NCBI RefSeq assembly: GCF_021233055.1
Contig: NZ_CP089538.1
Coordinates: 3,364,501 to 3,428,500 of the forward strand
DNA: 64,000 nucleotides
Reading direction: 5' to 3'
Source of the DNA: Spirosoma oryzicola
GTDB lineage: Bacteria > Bacteroidota > Bacteroidia > Cytophagales > Spirosomataceae
Shown: one piece after another, positions 43,801 to 51,009 of the stretch
Layout: the number at the start of each line of letters is the position of its first letter
Numbering within the stretch: position 1 is the first letter of the stretch
Translations under genes and position numbers: made by a program
Notes under the pieces: model-generated
Database searches by the model: none
Seen by the model: only the letters and a program-made list of their open reading frames with translations
Told to the model about the DNA's origin: nothing

Positions 43801-44264
43801 CGGAAACCAAGCCGAACTACGTATTCCACAACAACCCGATTCGACACGGTTTTACCTATCGTAAAGGCTACGATCAGGGATTTCCCATTACGAACGAGTT
43901 GATCATTACCCCAACGGATCGGCGCTTCCGACTGGTTTCTCCGCACAAAGGTTATAAAGCGTCTGAATTCGGCGTTGTCTACGTGCGGATGCGGGCGATC
44001 ACTCCGGAGACGCAGCTCCTCTTCGATTGGCGCAAAGTAGGGCAGTCACAGCTGGACGCAGCAGGTAAGCCCCAGTCGGTGACGTTCACGATTATTCCGG
44101 ACAACCAATACCATACCTACGCAATTCCGGTAAAAAACAATGAGTTGTGGAATGGTATCATCAATGAGTTTTCAATTCGTTACACGAACCCAGCCGAGTC
44201 AGCCATCAACGGGCAGCAGTTTGGCGTCAAATGGATTTCAGCCACTGACCTAGGGGATCAATAA
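40854..44264 (+). CDS. Large modular secreted protein with two kinds of tandem repeat
   Basis: A 1136-residue protein with a hydrophobic N-terminal segment (about residues 15-33) that could be a signal peptide. An Ig-like region at about 75-195 comes first. Two copies of a repeat of about 105 residues start at residues 233 and 355 with NYR-x-x-LE-x-A-x-C-x-x-IGGW. After a Pro/Thr-rich linker, two PKD/Ig-like repeats of about 91 residues start at 487 and 578, each with NTSC and SAVSLSA elements. The C-terminal 460 residues form an unrecognised beta-rich domain with KSNGKRDAGRDDQ and RGIALHTPYSHE. No catalytic motif was identified. Probably a surface or extracellular binding protein. No sorting domain of the type IX system was seen at the C-terminus. 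Confidence 0.75.
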   Translation: MIAIFYAPLKRVVRCAVTNFCLLVWLTLPSSGLPITKKPMEPRPTQSKPRPTPVNLFTHPTYLPIVGQSSLSPADNDPIRFSLRANTQSIRLGEAIDLTIKAELLTVSPTLAFHLPGATGYKLKLLLPDGFEQTGGDIIDYIGAELSYPNQTEITYHVIGHFSTVATGTSFRLLRGHSQAGAQSLFVEKAVITLKERPTEKRALREAETVSAETTLYVPTENALKSARVGTPNYRSYLEFATCESIGGWAIDLADVKQSIDLAIYVNDTKVATVKADERRTDVAQAFDITDSYQYGFRWTIPDQYKGNKPLHISVRYAGDNTELTHSPLSTPVCYGSAQPTETVSGPAESPANANYRGFLESANCDAIGGWTMNTTAPRQTVRLDVYINDTKVTTIKADENRTDVAQAYSVTGFDLYGYHWIIPDKYKQNAPLKISVKAAGSTFELSQSPVLLTTCPGSTSANAPTPSTPPTDPAPVTPVVPIEPAKCAFTLSTTSTNTSCSSAVSLSASCSGANCDQVSYTWSGNGVRQQGQTINLTAPATNGVYAYTVTASATGCDSKTAVASLTVEGCPTPAPTDCDLMLSASSINTSCGSAVSLSATCSGAACDQASYAWNGNGITGQGKTLNLTAPSTNGTYSYSVTASVNGCSRIAVATITVDGCTPPPTLSSNEQYPILDSPQPEDKRPVLQNDRVRVAIDLGVGGVVREVTDLQVGENMINCYVKSNGKRDAGRDDQISLYSLPDANTKWTINGKQILDDIGYNPVQGGNIAGEYSPILGYGRTDKILYSKTRGLHWGLRNEPGDYVVEQWIRLEGNIVRRHVRITGDRRDQTKYADSRQQELPCTYTSSAFYQYYVVQGEPYSNAPLVNVNAIPNIGGSGKSFNQYNYSGHMGPYDVNASEPWIVAVRSNTNRGIALHTPYSHEFKAGLFDSPGVGAPESVNAGYISNGMNLILDPNGVYEFDVNMVVGTLDEIRSTINTLPRSETKPNYVFHNNPIRHGFTYRKGYDQGFPITNELIITPTDRRFRLVSPHKGYKASEFGVVYVRMRAITPETQLLFDWRKVGQSQLDAAGKPQSVTFTIIPDNQYHTYAIPVKNNELWNGIINEFSIRYTNPAESAINGQQFGVKWISATDLGDQ
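41550..42210 (+). repeat. Tandem coding repeat A (two copies) in the modular protein
   Basis: Copies begin at 41550 and 41916, 366 bases (122 residues) apart. They share YxNDTKV-x-T, KADE-x-RTDVAQA and the IPD-x-YK region. Each copy also has a Cys near its start. The pattern is of an internally duplicated domain. Confidence 0.7.
42312..42840 (+). repeat. Tandem coding repeat B (two PKD/Ig-like copies) in the modular protein
   Basis: Copies begin at residue 487 (42312) and residue 578 (42585), 91 residues apart. Both contain NTSC, SAVSLSA, CSGA, CDQ, a W-x-GNG core and a C-terminal C-x-P or GC element. Six cysteines per copy could form disulphides. Confidence 0.7.
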
Positions 44265-44281
44265 CTTCTCAGTAATCAATA

Positions 44282-44327
44282 GTAAAGGGGCACGAATGAA
44301 AAATTTTTCTCATTCGTGCCCCTTTAC
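44282..44327. terminator. Bidirectional terminator between convergent genes
   Basis: GTAAAGGGGCACGAATGA (44282-44299) pairs with its complement at 44310-44327, an 18-bp perfect stem. It lies between the stop codons of the modular protein and the AhpD-like gene. Confidence 0.85.
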
Positions 44328-44339
44328 TTTATTAGGCAA

Positions 44340-44927
44340 TTACAATGTCGTGATCAACCCTTTGATCACCGCAGCCAGCCGGACAGCGTCAAAAACACGT
44401 GCCTCTGTAGCGCCGTGCTTTAGCACACTTTCTTCGTGCGACTTCACGCACAGTTCACAGCCATTAACGGCCGATACCGCCAGACTCATTAGTTCAAAGA
44501 ATTCCTTACCTAGTACCGGATTCATCATGATGCTCATGCGAATGCCAGGCTGGGTCTGCTGGTAATAATCTTTGCCCACAAAGTGCCGAAAACGGTAAAA
44601 CACGTTATTGGTACTCAGCAACGATGTGCAGGCAATCGTCTCGGAGATTTCGTTGTCAGAAGCACCCTCCTGCTTAGCAGCCGCTGTTAATGAATCGATC
44701 AGCGGTTGGTATTTTTCGTTTACGGCTATTGACAGCGCCAGTAACCGCGATTCTTTCTTGGTCAACGTCTGGCTACTGTTCAACACGTTGCCAACATTAA
44801 TTTTCAGGTCGCGCAGGTAACGGTGATCTGTCTGGGCTACGGCTTCCAGCACCGGATGCTCGCCCGACGGTTCCAGACCGACCAAACCGAGCAACGAGGT
44901 CACCGTTTCGTTTTGTGTAGTTGTCAT
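44340..44927 (-). CDS. AhpD-like alkylhydroperoxidase (carboxymuconolactone decarboxylase family)
   Basis: A 195-residue all-helical protein. The redox centre is NGCELCVKSHEESV with Cys157, Cys160 and His164, the E/C-x-x-C-x-x-x-H arrangement of AhpD. In the family it reduces a peroxiredoxin partner or peroxides directly. It lies downstream of a peroxiredoxin gene in the same direction, 91 bases apart with a 17-bp inverted repeat between them. The pairing of the two strongly suggests joint peroxide defence. OxyR is encoded about 5 kb away. Confidence 0.92.
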   Translation of the reverse strand: MTTTQNETVTSLLGLVGLEPSGEHPVLEAVAQTDHRYLRDLKINVGNVLNSSQTLTKKESRLLALSIAVNEKYQPLIDSLTAAAKQEGASDNEISETIACTSLLSTNNVFYRFRHFVGKDYYQQTQPGIRMSIMMNPVLGKEFFELMSLAVSAVNGCELCVKSHEESVLKHGATEARVFDAVRLAAVIKGLITTL

Positions 44928-44948
44928 GAGTCTATTTCTGAATAAGCA

Positions 44949-45000
44949 AATGAGTGATTAAGCGAAAACCAATGCAAAATTTGTCGCTTAATCACTCATT
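44949..45000. terminator. 17-bp perfect inverted repeat between the peroxiredoxin and AhpD-like genes
   Basis: AATGAGTGATTAAGCGA (44949-44965) pairs exactly with 44984-45000 around an 18-base loop. No strong T-tract follows, so it may be an attenuator or stabiliser that lowers AhpD-like expression relative to the peroxiredoxin. Confidence 0.5.
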
Positions 45001-45018
45001 CAGTCAATCGCTACCTAA

Positions 45019-45573
45019 TTAAGCTGTCAGCGTAGCTTCGCCTTTCTGCCAGTTGCAAGGACACAGTTCGTCGGTTTGCAACGCGTCCAGTACGCGGATT
45101 ACTTCGTTTACGTTACGGCCAACCGAAAGGTCGTTTACGTTAACCCAACGAACGATACCCTGTGGATCGACGATGTACGTTACGCGGTAAGCAACTTTTT
45201 CATTTGCTTCAAGAATACCCAGTTCTTCAGCCAGTGACTTCGACGTATCGGCCAGCATTGGGAATTTCAGTCCACGCAGATCGTCGTGGTTTTTACGCCA
45301 TGCCAGGTGAACAAATTCGCTGTCGGTCGATGCGCCAATGACCATCGTATCCCGATCCTGAAAATCTTCGAATTTGCTATTGAACTCAGCGATTTCAGTT
45401 GGGCACACGAACGTGAAGTCTTTAGGCCACCAGAACATAACCAACCACTGACCGGCATTTTTATGATCTTCAGACGAGATTTCGTAGAACTCTTTGTCTT
45501 TGTCAAGCGACACCACAGCCAGTTTTTTGAATTCTGGGAACTCTGAGCCAACAGAAACAATTTGATTTTTCAT
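45019..45573 (-). CDS. 2-Cys peroxiredoxin (AhpC/Prx1 type)
   Basis: Thiol peroxidase, 184 residues. The peroxidatic Cys is Cys57 in WPKDFTFVCPTE, the resolving Cys is 171 in DELCPCNWQKGE, and a further Cys173 is present. The adjacent AhpD-like gene gives a likely reductant, in place of AhpF. It resembles the AhpE/AhpC group of thioredoxin-type enzymes. The upstream region has a 7-7-7 inverted repeat (45643-45663) that could be an OxyR site. A cytosolic location is expected. Confidence 0.94.
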   Translation of the reverse strand: MKNQIVSVGSEFPEFKKLAVVSLDKDKEFYEISSEDHKNAGQWLVMFWWPKDFTFVCPTEIAEFNSKFEDFQDRDTMVIGASTDSEFVHLAWRKNHDDLRGLKFPMLADTSKSLAEELGILEANEKVAYRVTYIVDPQGIVRWVNVNDLSVGRNVNEVIRVLDALQTDELCPCNWQKGEATLTA

Positions 45574-45642
45574 AGAATTTATTCAGGTTGTATATCGGAT
45601 CGAATCTAACTTCAATGCAAAATAAGGCGGTGATCCACTAGA

Positions 45643-45663
45643 ATCGATATTGATTTTATCGAT
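45643..45663. promoter_or_regulatory. Inverted repeat upstream of the peroxiredoxin gene, candidate regulator site
   Basis: ATCGATA-TTGATTT-TATCGAT is a perfect 7-7-7 palindrome, about 70 bases before the peroxiredoxin ATG. Its GATA-N7-TATC core resembles, without matching, the OxyR half-site pattern. Binding is inference. Confidence 0.4.
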
Positions 45664-45810
45664 GACTCATAGAGAAAACTTACCTGCCTATCAGTAAAGA
45701 AAAGGCTTTCAAGCATTTATTCACAAATCGATTTCCAGACGATAACTTCTTTTCTTTAAAGAATAATACTATTCGTTAGCAATGTTCTATCTATCACTTT
45801 CCCAATAAAC

Positions 45811-45843
45811 AAAAAAGCCAGATCAGCGTGTCACTGATCTGGC
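45811..45843 (-). terminator. Terminator of the uncharacterised 357-residue gene
   Basis: GCCAGATCAG (45817-45826) pairs with CTGATCTGGC (45834-45843); on the minus strand the stem is followed by T6. It lies about 24 bases after the stop at 45867. Confidence 0.85.
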
Positions 45844-45866
45844 AACAGGTAAGTAGATCTCTATAA

Positions 45867-46940
45867 TTAAGCGGCCATTCGTGCGGTCGAGTCCTGCTCG
45901 CTGTTAAGCATGGGCAGAATAAGGGTGTTCATCCGTTCGCGCACAAAGCTCTCCTGCAAGTAAGAAGGCAGCTTGGCGACTAACTGCCGGTACGCGTCAA
46001 TGCCCAGCGCTTTGGCAATGTATACTTCGTGAACGCCATTCACGTGCGCGACAATGTTGACCAGGCTCTGGTGAAACAACTTAACGTCGATCTCCGAATT
46101 GACAAAGCGTTCGATCTCCCGGTTCGTTGATGAAATCCGTAATCGGCTCAGCATGTCGAAGTAGGTCGTGTAGCCGATCTGTTTGGCTAACACTTTGTAT
46201 TGTTCAACACTAAACTTCTGCAGGATTTCACCCGTTTTGGGGCTTCGTAAAGCCGTTTTGGGGTTTGTCTGGATCGCATTGCGAAGTGCCTTGACGCGCT
46301 GATCCCGAGTAGTCTTCAGGAACTGTGCTAGCTCAGCCTGAACCGACCCTTCCCGGGAAGGTAGCAGCAAGTCCGTTTTAGACGCTACGGTAAAGCGCTT
46401 CGCCATCGGTAGACGCTGAATGCGGTAGCCATTGATCGGACCAAGCGCGTAATAGCCAATCGAAGCCGGATAATAGCCTCGCACCACCATATTGCCAACC
46501 CGCTTCCGAATCAGCTCTTCGTTGCTCACGTTGATACCCTGAACGGCCAGAAAGGCCCGGGCACTAAACAGGGCACTGTAATAAGCCTGCGGAAAAGTCC
46601 AGTGCAGTGAGCTTTGCAGGTATTGCTCGTCGTTGACGACCGGCGTAATGCGCAACGCATACTCGGCACTCCAACTGTTGAGTAACAGCTTCTCCAGAGC
46701 CTTGTAACTCGCATCCGTTACCATTCCGTGGAACTGCTGAAAGATCGGAAACTTGGCAACGTCAAAGAGGTCATTGGCGTGCTGGATGTGGTAGTCCATC
46801 GCGAAAAAGTGGTTCAGAAACACCTGTGCCGGAATCGACTTCCGCCAGCTGTCGTCGAGCGGCAAATTGCTTGCAGAGGTCGGCGCAAAAGGTGCCTGAG
46901 CGTTCGGGGAATGCATCGTCACGTTGGTTATCTGTGTCAT
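45867..46940 (-). CDS. Uncharacterised protein with a HEPN-like helical segment
   Basis: A 357-residue soluble protein, predicted mostly helical, with no signal peptide or membrane helix. QAYYSALFSARAFLAVQGINV (about residues 117-137, partly quoted) recalls the core helix of HEPN domains, but no HEPN RxxxxH motif was located with certainty. The region QAELAQFLKTTRDQRVKALR is strongly charged. I recognise no named family. It is transcribed leftward, alone, and divergent from the ompA-family gene. It may be an accessory or phage-related gene; composition gives no clear sign. Confidence 0.5.
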   Translation of the reverse strand: MTQITNVTMHSPNAQAPFAPTSASNLPLDDSWRKSIPAQVFLNHFFAMDYHIQHANDLFDVAKFPIFQQFHGMVTDASYKALEKLLLNSWSAEYALRITPVVNDEQYLQSSLHWTFPQAYYSALFSARAFLAVQGINVSNEELIRKRVGNMVVRGYYPASIGYYALGPINGYRIQRLPMAKRFTVASKTDLLLPSREGSVQAELAQFLKTTRDQRVKALRNAIQTNPKTALRSPKTGEILQKFSVEQYKVLAKQIGYTTYFDMLSRLRISSTNREIERFVNSEIDVKLFHQSLVNIVAHVNGVHEVYIAKALGIDAYRQLVAKLPSYLQESFVRERMNTLILPMLNSEQDSTARMAA

Positions 46941-47109
46941 ATTTTACTAACGAAAAAAGTGCTTTTGTCGTTCATCCAGAGGCAATTATTTTATATGGTC
47001 AACTATCTATAAATCAATAATTTAACTAGCAAATTTTTACCCTTGAAACAGCCCTCAAAATAGGACACGTTCCAGCTATACGGCCGGTTGCATTTTGACA
47101 CTTTGAATG

Positions 47110-47117
47110 TACTTTTG
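47110..47117 (+). promoter_or_regulatory. -7 promoter element of the OmpA-family gene
   Basis: TACTTTTG matches TAnnTTTG, 35 bases before the ATG at 47145. A TTG at 47088-47090, 19 bases upstream, could be the -33 element. Confidence 0.55.
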
Positions 47118-47144
47118 GGCCATATTTTGCGTTGCTTTTAAACA

Positions 47145-48110
47145 ATGAGACGAACCTATTCAATACTTTTTGCCAGTTTTCTGGTTTTCGCTAATTCGCC
47201 GTTTATCGTCAGTTGGGGCCAGTCGAGAACCCAGTCTGCTACAGCGCCCCTTTCTCTATCAATCCAGGGAACCATTATTGATGCAGCAACCCAAAAGCCT
47301 GTTGCAGGAGCCAATATTGAAGTAAAGAATCAGGCTGGCACGGTTAGCGACAGGCAGCGAGTAAGCACCGATGGAGCTTATAAATTAGTTCTCCGTTCAA
47401 GGCAGGCTTTTGTAATTTCAGCTAATGCCAATGGCTACGACCCTTTCTTGCAAGAGCTTGCTCCTACCTCAACTTCGACCGAAATTATCTCAGGAAAGAA
47501 AATTGCGCTGTATCGCACGGGCACAAAGCCATCGAATGACAAGGGCAGCTCGGTAGCAACCGCAGTGTCGTCTCAGGCATCCCGGCCAGCGGGTGCAACA
47601 ACGACCTCATCGTCGTTGCCTACAGTTGACCTACCGACCGCAGTGGCTGTTGCAAACCGCCCATCAGCCGTCAACATGCCGCCACCAAACGAACGGCTGG
47701 CTCCGCCCAAAACACTCGACGCGAAGGTCATTTATACACCGCCACCACTCATTGCGGCCCCAACCGGCAAAGTGACGCAACTAAATGCGATCCAGTTTGT
47801 CCAAAGCAAGGCGGAATTGTTACCGGAAGCCCAGCCTTTTATGGAACAACTGTTAGCCTTTCTGCGCGACAAACCGACGGTAGAGATTGAGCTATCGGGT
47901 CATACGGACAACCAGGGGGATTTCGACAAAAACCTGCAACTCTCGAAGGAGCGTGTCGAAGTAGTAAAAGACTTCTTAGTCAAAAATGGCATTGCTGCCA
48001 ACCGCATCACAACACGCGGTTATGGTCCTACCCGCCCCATTGCCAGCAACAATTCAGAAGCTACGCGGAAACTCAATCGTCGGGTTGAGATGATCGTGAC
48101 GAAGCAGTAA
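47145..48110 (+). CDS. OmpA-family protein with N-terminal carboxypeptidase-regulatory-like domain
   Basis: A 321-residue envelope protein. A signal peptide (about residues 1-26) comes first. A carboxypeptidase-regulatory-like beta-sandwich follows (about 38-125: LSIQGTIIDAATQKPVAGANIEV). A Pro/Ser-rich linker spans about 130-205. The C-terminal OmpA domain covers about 210-321 with ELSGHTDNQGDFDKNLQLSKER and GYGPTRPIASN, then RRVEMIV. The peptidoglycan-binding Asp/Arg pair (TDNxGD, RRVE) is present. It likely anchors to the cell wall. It ends with a terminator hairpin shared with a convergent gene. Confidence 0.9.
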   Translation: MRRTYSILFASFLVFANSPFIVSWGQSRTQSATAPLSLSIQGTIIDAATQKPVAGANIEVKNQAGTVSDRQRVSTDGAYKLVLRSRQAFVISANANGYDPFLQELAPTSTSTEIISGKKIALYRTGTKPSNDKGSSVATAVSSQASRPAGATTTSSSLPTVDLPTAVAVANRPSAVNMPPPNERLAPPKTLDAKVIYTPPPLIAAPTGKVTQLNAIQFVQSKAELLPEAQPFMEQLLAFLRDKPTVEIELSGHTDNQGDFDKNLQLSKERVEVVKDFLVKNGIAANRITTRGYGPTRPIASNNSEATRKLNRRVEMIVTKQ

Positions 48111-48130
48111 AGCACGTAGAAAGCAACTAG

Positions 48131-48165
48131 CAAAGCCCGGACGATTCGCTCTTCCGGGCTTTGCT
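48131..48165. terminator. Terminator between the OmpA-family and EamA genes
   Basis: GCAAAGCCCGG (48131-48141) pairs with CCGGGCTTTGC (48155-48165) around a 13-base loop, 20 bases after the ompA-family stop codon. Confidence 0.75.
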
Positions 48166-48179
48166 GTGATTGGCTTATT

Positions 48180-49049
48180 TTATTTTCGTCCTAACCACAA
48201 ACCTCCGATCACAAGGGTCGTACCAACGACGGTGTAGGGCGTAATGGGTTCATTCATGAGCAAATAAGAGTAGGCAAAACCAAAGATCGGGCAGAGGAAT
48301 AGCCACAGCGAAGCCCTTATCGGGTCCTGCCTGACCAGATAGAACCATAATTGCAGCGCAGCCACTGATACCGGTACAATCAGCCAGAACACCGACGCCC
48401 AGAAGCGTAAATCGTACTGCGACTGGCTAAAAGCAACGGGATCGAGCACGGCAGCCAACCCGACAAACGGAAGCAGGAGAAGCCCCCCGATAAACACCTG
48501 CCATCCGTTGATAACCAGATTGGGTAGTCGCCACTCGATCCGGGCGTAATAAACCGTTGCCGCCGACACGGAAATCATTCCACCCAACAGAATAAGCAAT
48601 CCTTCAACAGTAGCGTAGCTGTTTTGGAGCAACGGGTAAGTAGCCACGCCTACACCAATCAGGCCAAGCACCAATCCACCCAGTTCGTTCCAACGGGGCA
48701 TTCGGCGCAACCACACGGCCGAAAGCAGCGCAATAAACAGCGGATTCGTCGCCGTCGATAAACTACCAATGCCCGCCGGCACCTGCTTAAGTGCCAATAC
48801 AAAAGCGCCTAGATAGATGGTGGTATTGAGCAGGGCAAAAATGGTTAGCTGTCGCCACTCTACGCCCGTGGGCCAGGCATTTTTGTGTCGTTTAATTGCA
48901 TAGGCAAACAGGAGCATGCCGCCCCCGGCGATGAAAAAGCGTACCTCAGCCAAAACGAGCGGATGCACCGACTTTACGCCAAACTTAGTAGCCACCGACG
49001 CCGAAGCCCACAAAGCCGCAAAAAGCAAACCGGGAATAAGTTGTTGCAT
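48180..49049 (-). CDS. EamA-family (DMT) transporter
   Basis: A 289-residue inner-membrane protein with ten hydrophobic helices in two EamA repeats. It has WASASVATKFGVKSVHPLVLAEVRF (quoted in part) in the first repeat and LNTTIYLGAFVLALKQVPAGIGSL later. The final repeat has FLCPIFGFAYSYLLMNEPITPY. The substrate is unknown; the family includes amino-acid and metabolite exporters. It starts 9 bases after the HNH gene ends and may be co-transcribed with the ATPase/HNH module. Confidence 0.88.
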   Translation of the reverse strand: MQQLIPGLLFAALWASASVATKFGVKSVHPLVLAEVRFFIAGGGMLLFAYAIKRHKNAWPTGVEWRQLTIFALLNTTIYLGAFVLALKQVPAGIGSLSTATNPLFIALLSAVWLRRMPRWNELGGLVLGLIGVGVATYPLLQNSYATVEGLLILLGGMISVSAATVYYARIEWRLPNLVINGWQVFIGGLLLLPFVGLAAVLDPVAFSQSQYDLRFWASVFWLIVPVSVAALQLWFYLVRQDPIRASLWLFLCPIFGFAYSYLLMNEPITPYTVVGTTLVIGGLWLGRK

Positions 49050-49058
49050 AATTAGGGC

Positions 49059-49682
49059 TTAATCGAAGAAATCCGCTGGTAAGGATTGTGCTGCTCTGAT
49101 CGATCGCATCAACATTGTAAAATGACTATTCCGAGATAGTAACTTCTTAAGTAGTAATTCTTTTTCAAATTCATCGCGCTGATCGCCTAATTTCCTCGAG
49201 TGGTACCATTCGGCAATAGCATTAACAATCTCATGATGCTTGTCTTTTACAGCCGGTTTGAGATCAGAATGCAGATGGTTCAACAATTTTGCTGTATTCA
49301 CAGCCTTTTGATTTGACGCATCTCTGGCTTTGAACAAAGCGTTACCGCCAAATTCGACGACGTAAACGATCTCTTGCTCCACGTCATCGCCCTGGTTGCA
49401 TGGATCAAGGTAACCACCCGGTGGCGAAGTTTTAGGTTTTTTCTTATTTGCTTTCTGATCTATTGCGTACAGGTTTGACCACTCATACACTAAATCAGGG
49501 CGTTCGGTCTGCGTAGCGAAATGGTCCACTTCCATTTCATTTGGACTATCAAACACCTTTTCTGTCAAATAGCATTTACCGTTGAAAACTCTGTTTAATA
49601 CGTCGATTATTTCTGAATTTCGGTAGGACTTTTGACTAGATAATGAAGCCGGCGCGGGTTGATCCCGAATTACATTAATCAT
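49059..49682 (-). CDS. HNH-type endonuclease, PtuB/Septu-like
   Basis: A 207-residue protein with an HNH-like core. GKCYLTEK has a single Cys (Cys37) where the family often has a pair. EVDHFATQTERPDLVYEWSNLY carries the catalytic-type Asp53-His54 and Asn70 arrangement. KKPKTSPPGGYLDPCNQGDD, ending the core, matches the K..P...LDPC..DD pattern of Septu HNH proteins. The C-terminal half is helical. It overlaps the ATPase gene by the 4-base ATGA, so the two are translationally coupled. In Septu the HNH protein cuts DNA when its ATPase senses infection. That role here is inference. Confidence 0.72.
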   Translation of the reverse strand: MINVIRDQPAPASLSSQKSYRNSEIIDVLNRVFNGKCYLTEKVFDSPNEMEVDHFATQTERPDLVYEWSNLYAIDQKANKKKPKTSPPGGYLDPCNQGDDVEQEIVYVVEFGGNALFKARDASNQKAVNTAKLLNHLHSDLKPAVKDKHHEIVNAIAEWYHSRKLGDQRDEFEKELLLKKLLSRNSHFTMLMRSIRAAQSLPADFFD

Positions 49683-50968
49683 TGGTGGGCGTTGTGTTGG
49701 GCTTCTTGCTGGGCAATCAGTAATTCCAGTTCAACTTTGAGAGTTGGAGAAAGATAAGCACTCTGATGGTCGTAAATACGCTGTAGAGCAGTCTTCATTT
49801 CAATGGGCTTATCTGCAAGCGTATTAAGGACTTCGTTTACTTGATTAATAATCTGATCTGCCGTTTCAGAATACTCGTTGTTTAAGCCAAAATGTGACAT
49901 CATCAAATCAGAATAACTTCGGCCAACGGCTTCCTCACTAATACGCGTTTCTTTTGTTGTCAGATCAAAGATGGTAGCCTGCTTGATGCTGGCAATAACA
50001 GCTGGCGAATGAGTAGCAGCAATGAATTGAATGTTGGGAAACAGGCTGGTCAGCAGCGGTAGCACTTGTTCCTGCAATTGCAGATGAAGATGCGTTTCCG
50101 GTTCATCAATCAGGACAATACCACACGGATTATAGCTATAATCACCGACTTGCTTTCTAATGAGGTCGACTCGCATAAACAAGTCCATCAAGATACTTAA
50201 TAAGGCTGAAAATCCCTCCGACAGCGTATCGAATGTCAATCTACGACCATCAGAAAGTTGAATAAAAAACTCAAAACTTTCACGAATAAAGACTAAGTTT
50301 AAGTCCTCATCTTCAAAAATTGAACGAAAAGTCTCTGTTAATCTTTTAAAAAATTCTTCAGATTCAGAAAGTTGAGTTTTATTATTATCTAATTGATCAA
50401 ATGCCTGATAAACTTTCTTATTAACTAAGTATTGTTTAAATTTTTTTACAAATTTCTCTGAGGTATCATCTCCCAAAAGTTGATTAAAAAATTCTGTTTC
50501 TTTAGTAACAGTACTCACTTGAGTAACTTCACCAACACGTTTAGCCTGAAAGAAGGCATACAAAGTATTTACCTTATTTTGTACCCAGAAGTTATCGACT
50601 CCCTTTTTGTAGTTGAGATTAATTCTACTTAAAAAATCAATTTCGGTTTGTGTTCTAGTTACTTCTGAACTGTACTCTCCTTTCGTTTTTCTTTGATCTT
50701 TAATAGAAGATTTTAATCTATCCAGATGTTTTACAGGATCGTTAATTGTAATTAAATAATTTTGCTGACTAATACCACGCCAAATAGCAAAGTGTTTATC
50801 AATCGTTTTCAGAATCGTACTCTTCCCCGAACCGTTTTTTCCGGTCAGGATCAAATGGCTGAATGGTTTATAGTCGTGTAATTCAATATTAAAATCCTTG
50901 TACGCGTAACAGTCGTTTACGTACAAGGATGTAATGTATGGAAATTCTTCGGGTGTGATCATAGGCAT
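49679..50968 (-). CDS. AAA-type ATPase, PtuA/Septu-like (OLD/SMC-related)
   Basis: A 429-residue ABC/SMC-like ATPase. Walker A is TGKNGSGKST (about residues 42-51). A long, partly coiled-coil insert (about 75-230) follows. The ABC-type signature LSEGFSALL is near 250, Walker B GIVLIDEPETHLH near 285 and the switch His in AATHSPAV near 320. It is followed by the HNH gene (ATGA overlap). The ATG at 50968 was chosen; a second ATG two codons on and a TTG three codons earlier are possible. Its middle (about 50280-50780) is strikingly AT-rich compared with its neighbours, suggesting transfer. The pair resembles Septu, but retron- and OLD-type ATPases are also related. Confidence 0.75.
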   Translation of the reverse strand: MPMITPEEFPYITSLYVNDCYAYKDFNIELHDYKPFSHLILTGKNGSGKSTILKTIDKHFAIWRGISQQNYLITINDPVKHLDRLKSSIKDQRKTKGEYSSEVTRTQTEIDFLSRINLNYKKGVDNFWVQNKVNTLYAFFQAKRVGEVTQVSTVTKETEFFNQLLGDDTSEKFVKKFKQYLVNKKVYQAFDQLDNNKTQLSESEEFFKRLTETFRSIFEDEDLNLVFIRESFEFFIQLSDGRRLTFDTLSEGFSALLSILMDLFMRVDLIRKQVGDYSYNPCGIVLIDEPETHLHLQLQEQVLPLLTSLFPNIQFIAATHSPAVIASIKQATIFDLTTKETRISEEAVGRSYSDLMMSHFGLNNEYSETADQIINQVNEVLNTLADKPIEMKTALQRIYDHQSAYLSPTLKVELELLIAQQEAQHNAHQ

Positions 50969-51009
50969 TTCTCGCAAGCAGACGCTTACAAAGTTAACCA
51001 GATGCTTGC

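Noticed and set aside
49059..50968. Retron (reverse transcriptase plus ATPase/HNH)
   Set aside because: No reverse transcriptase or msr/msd-like RNA was found next to the ATPase/HNH pair.
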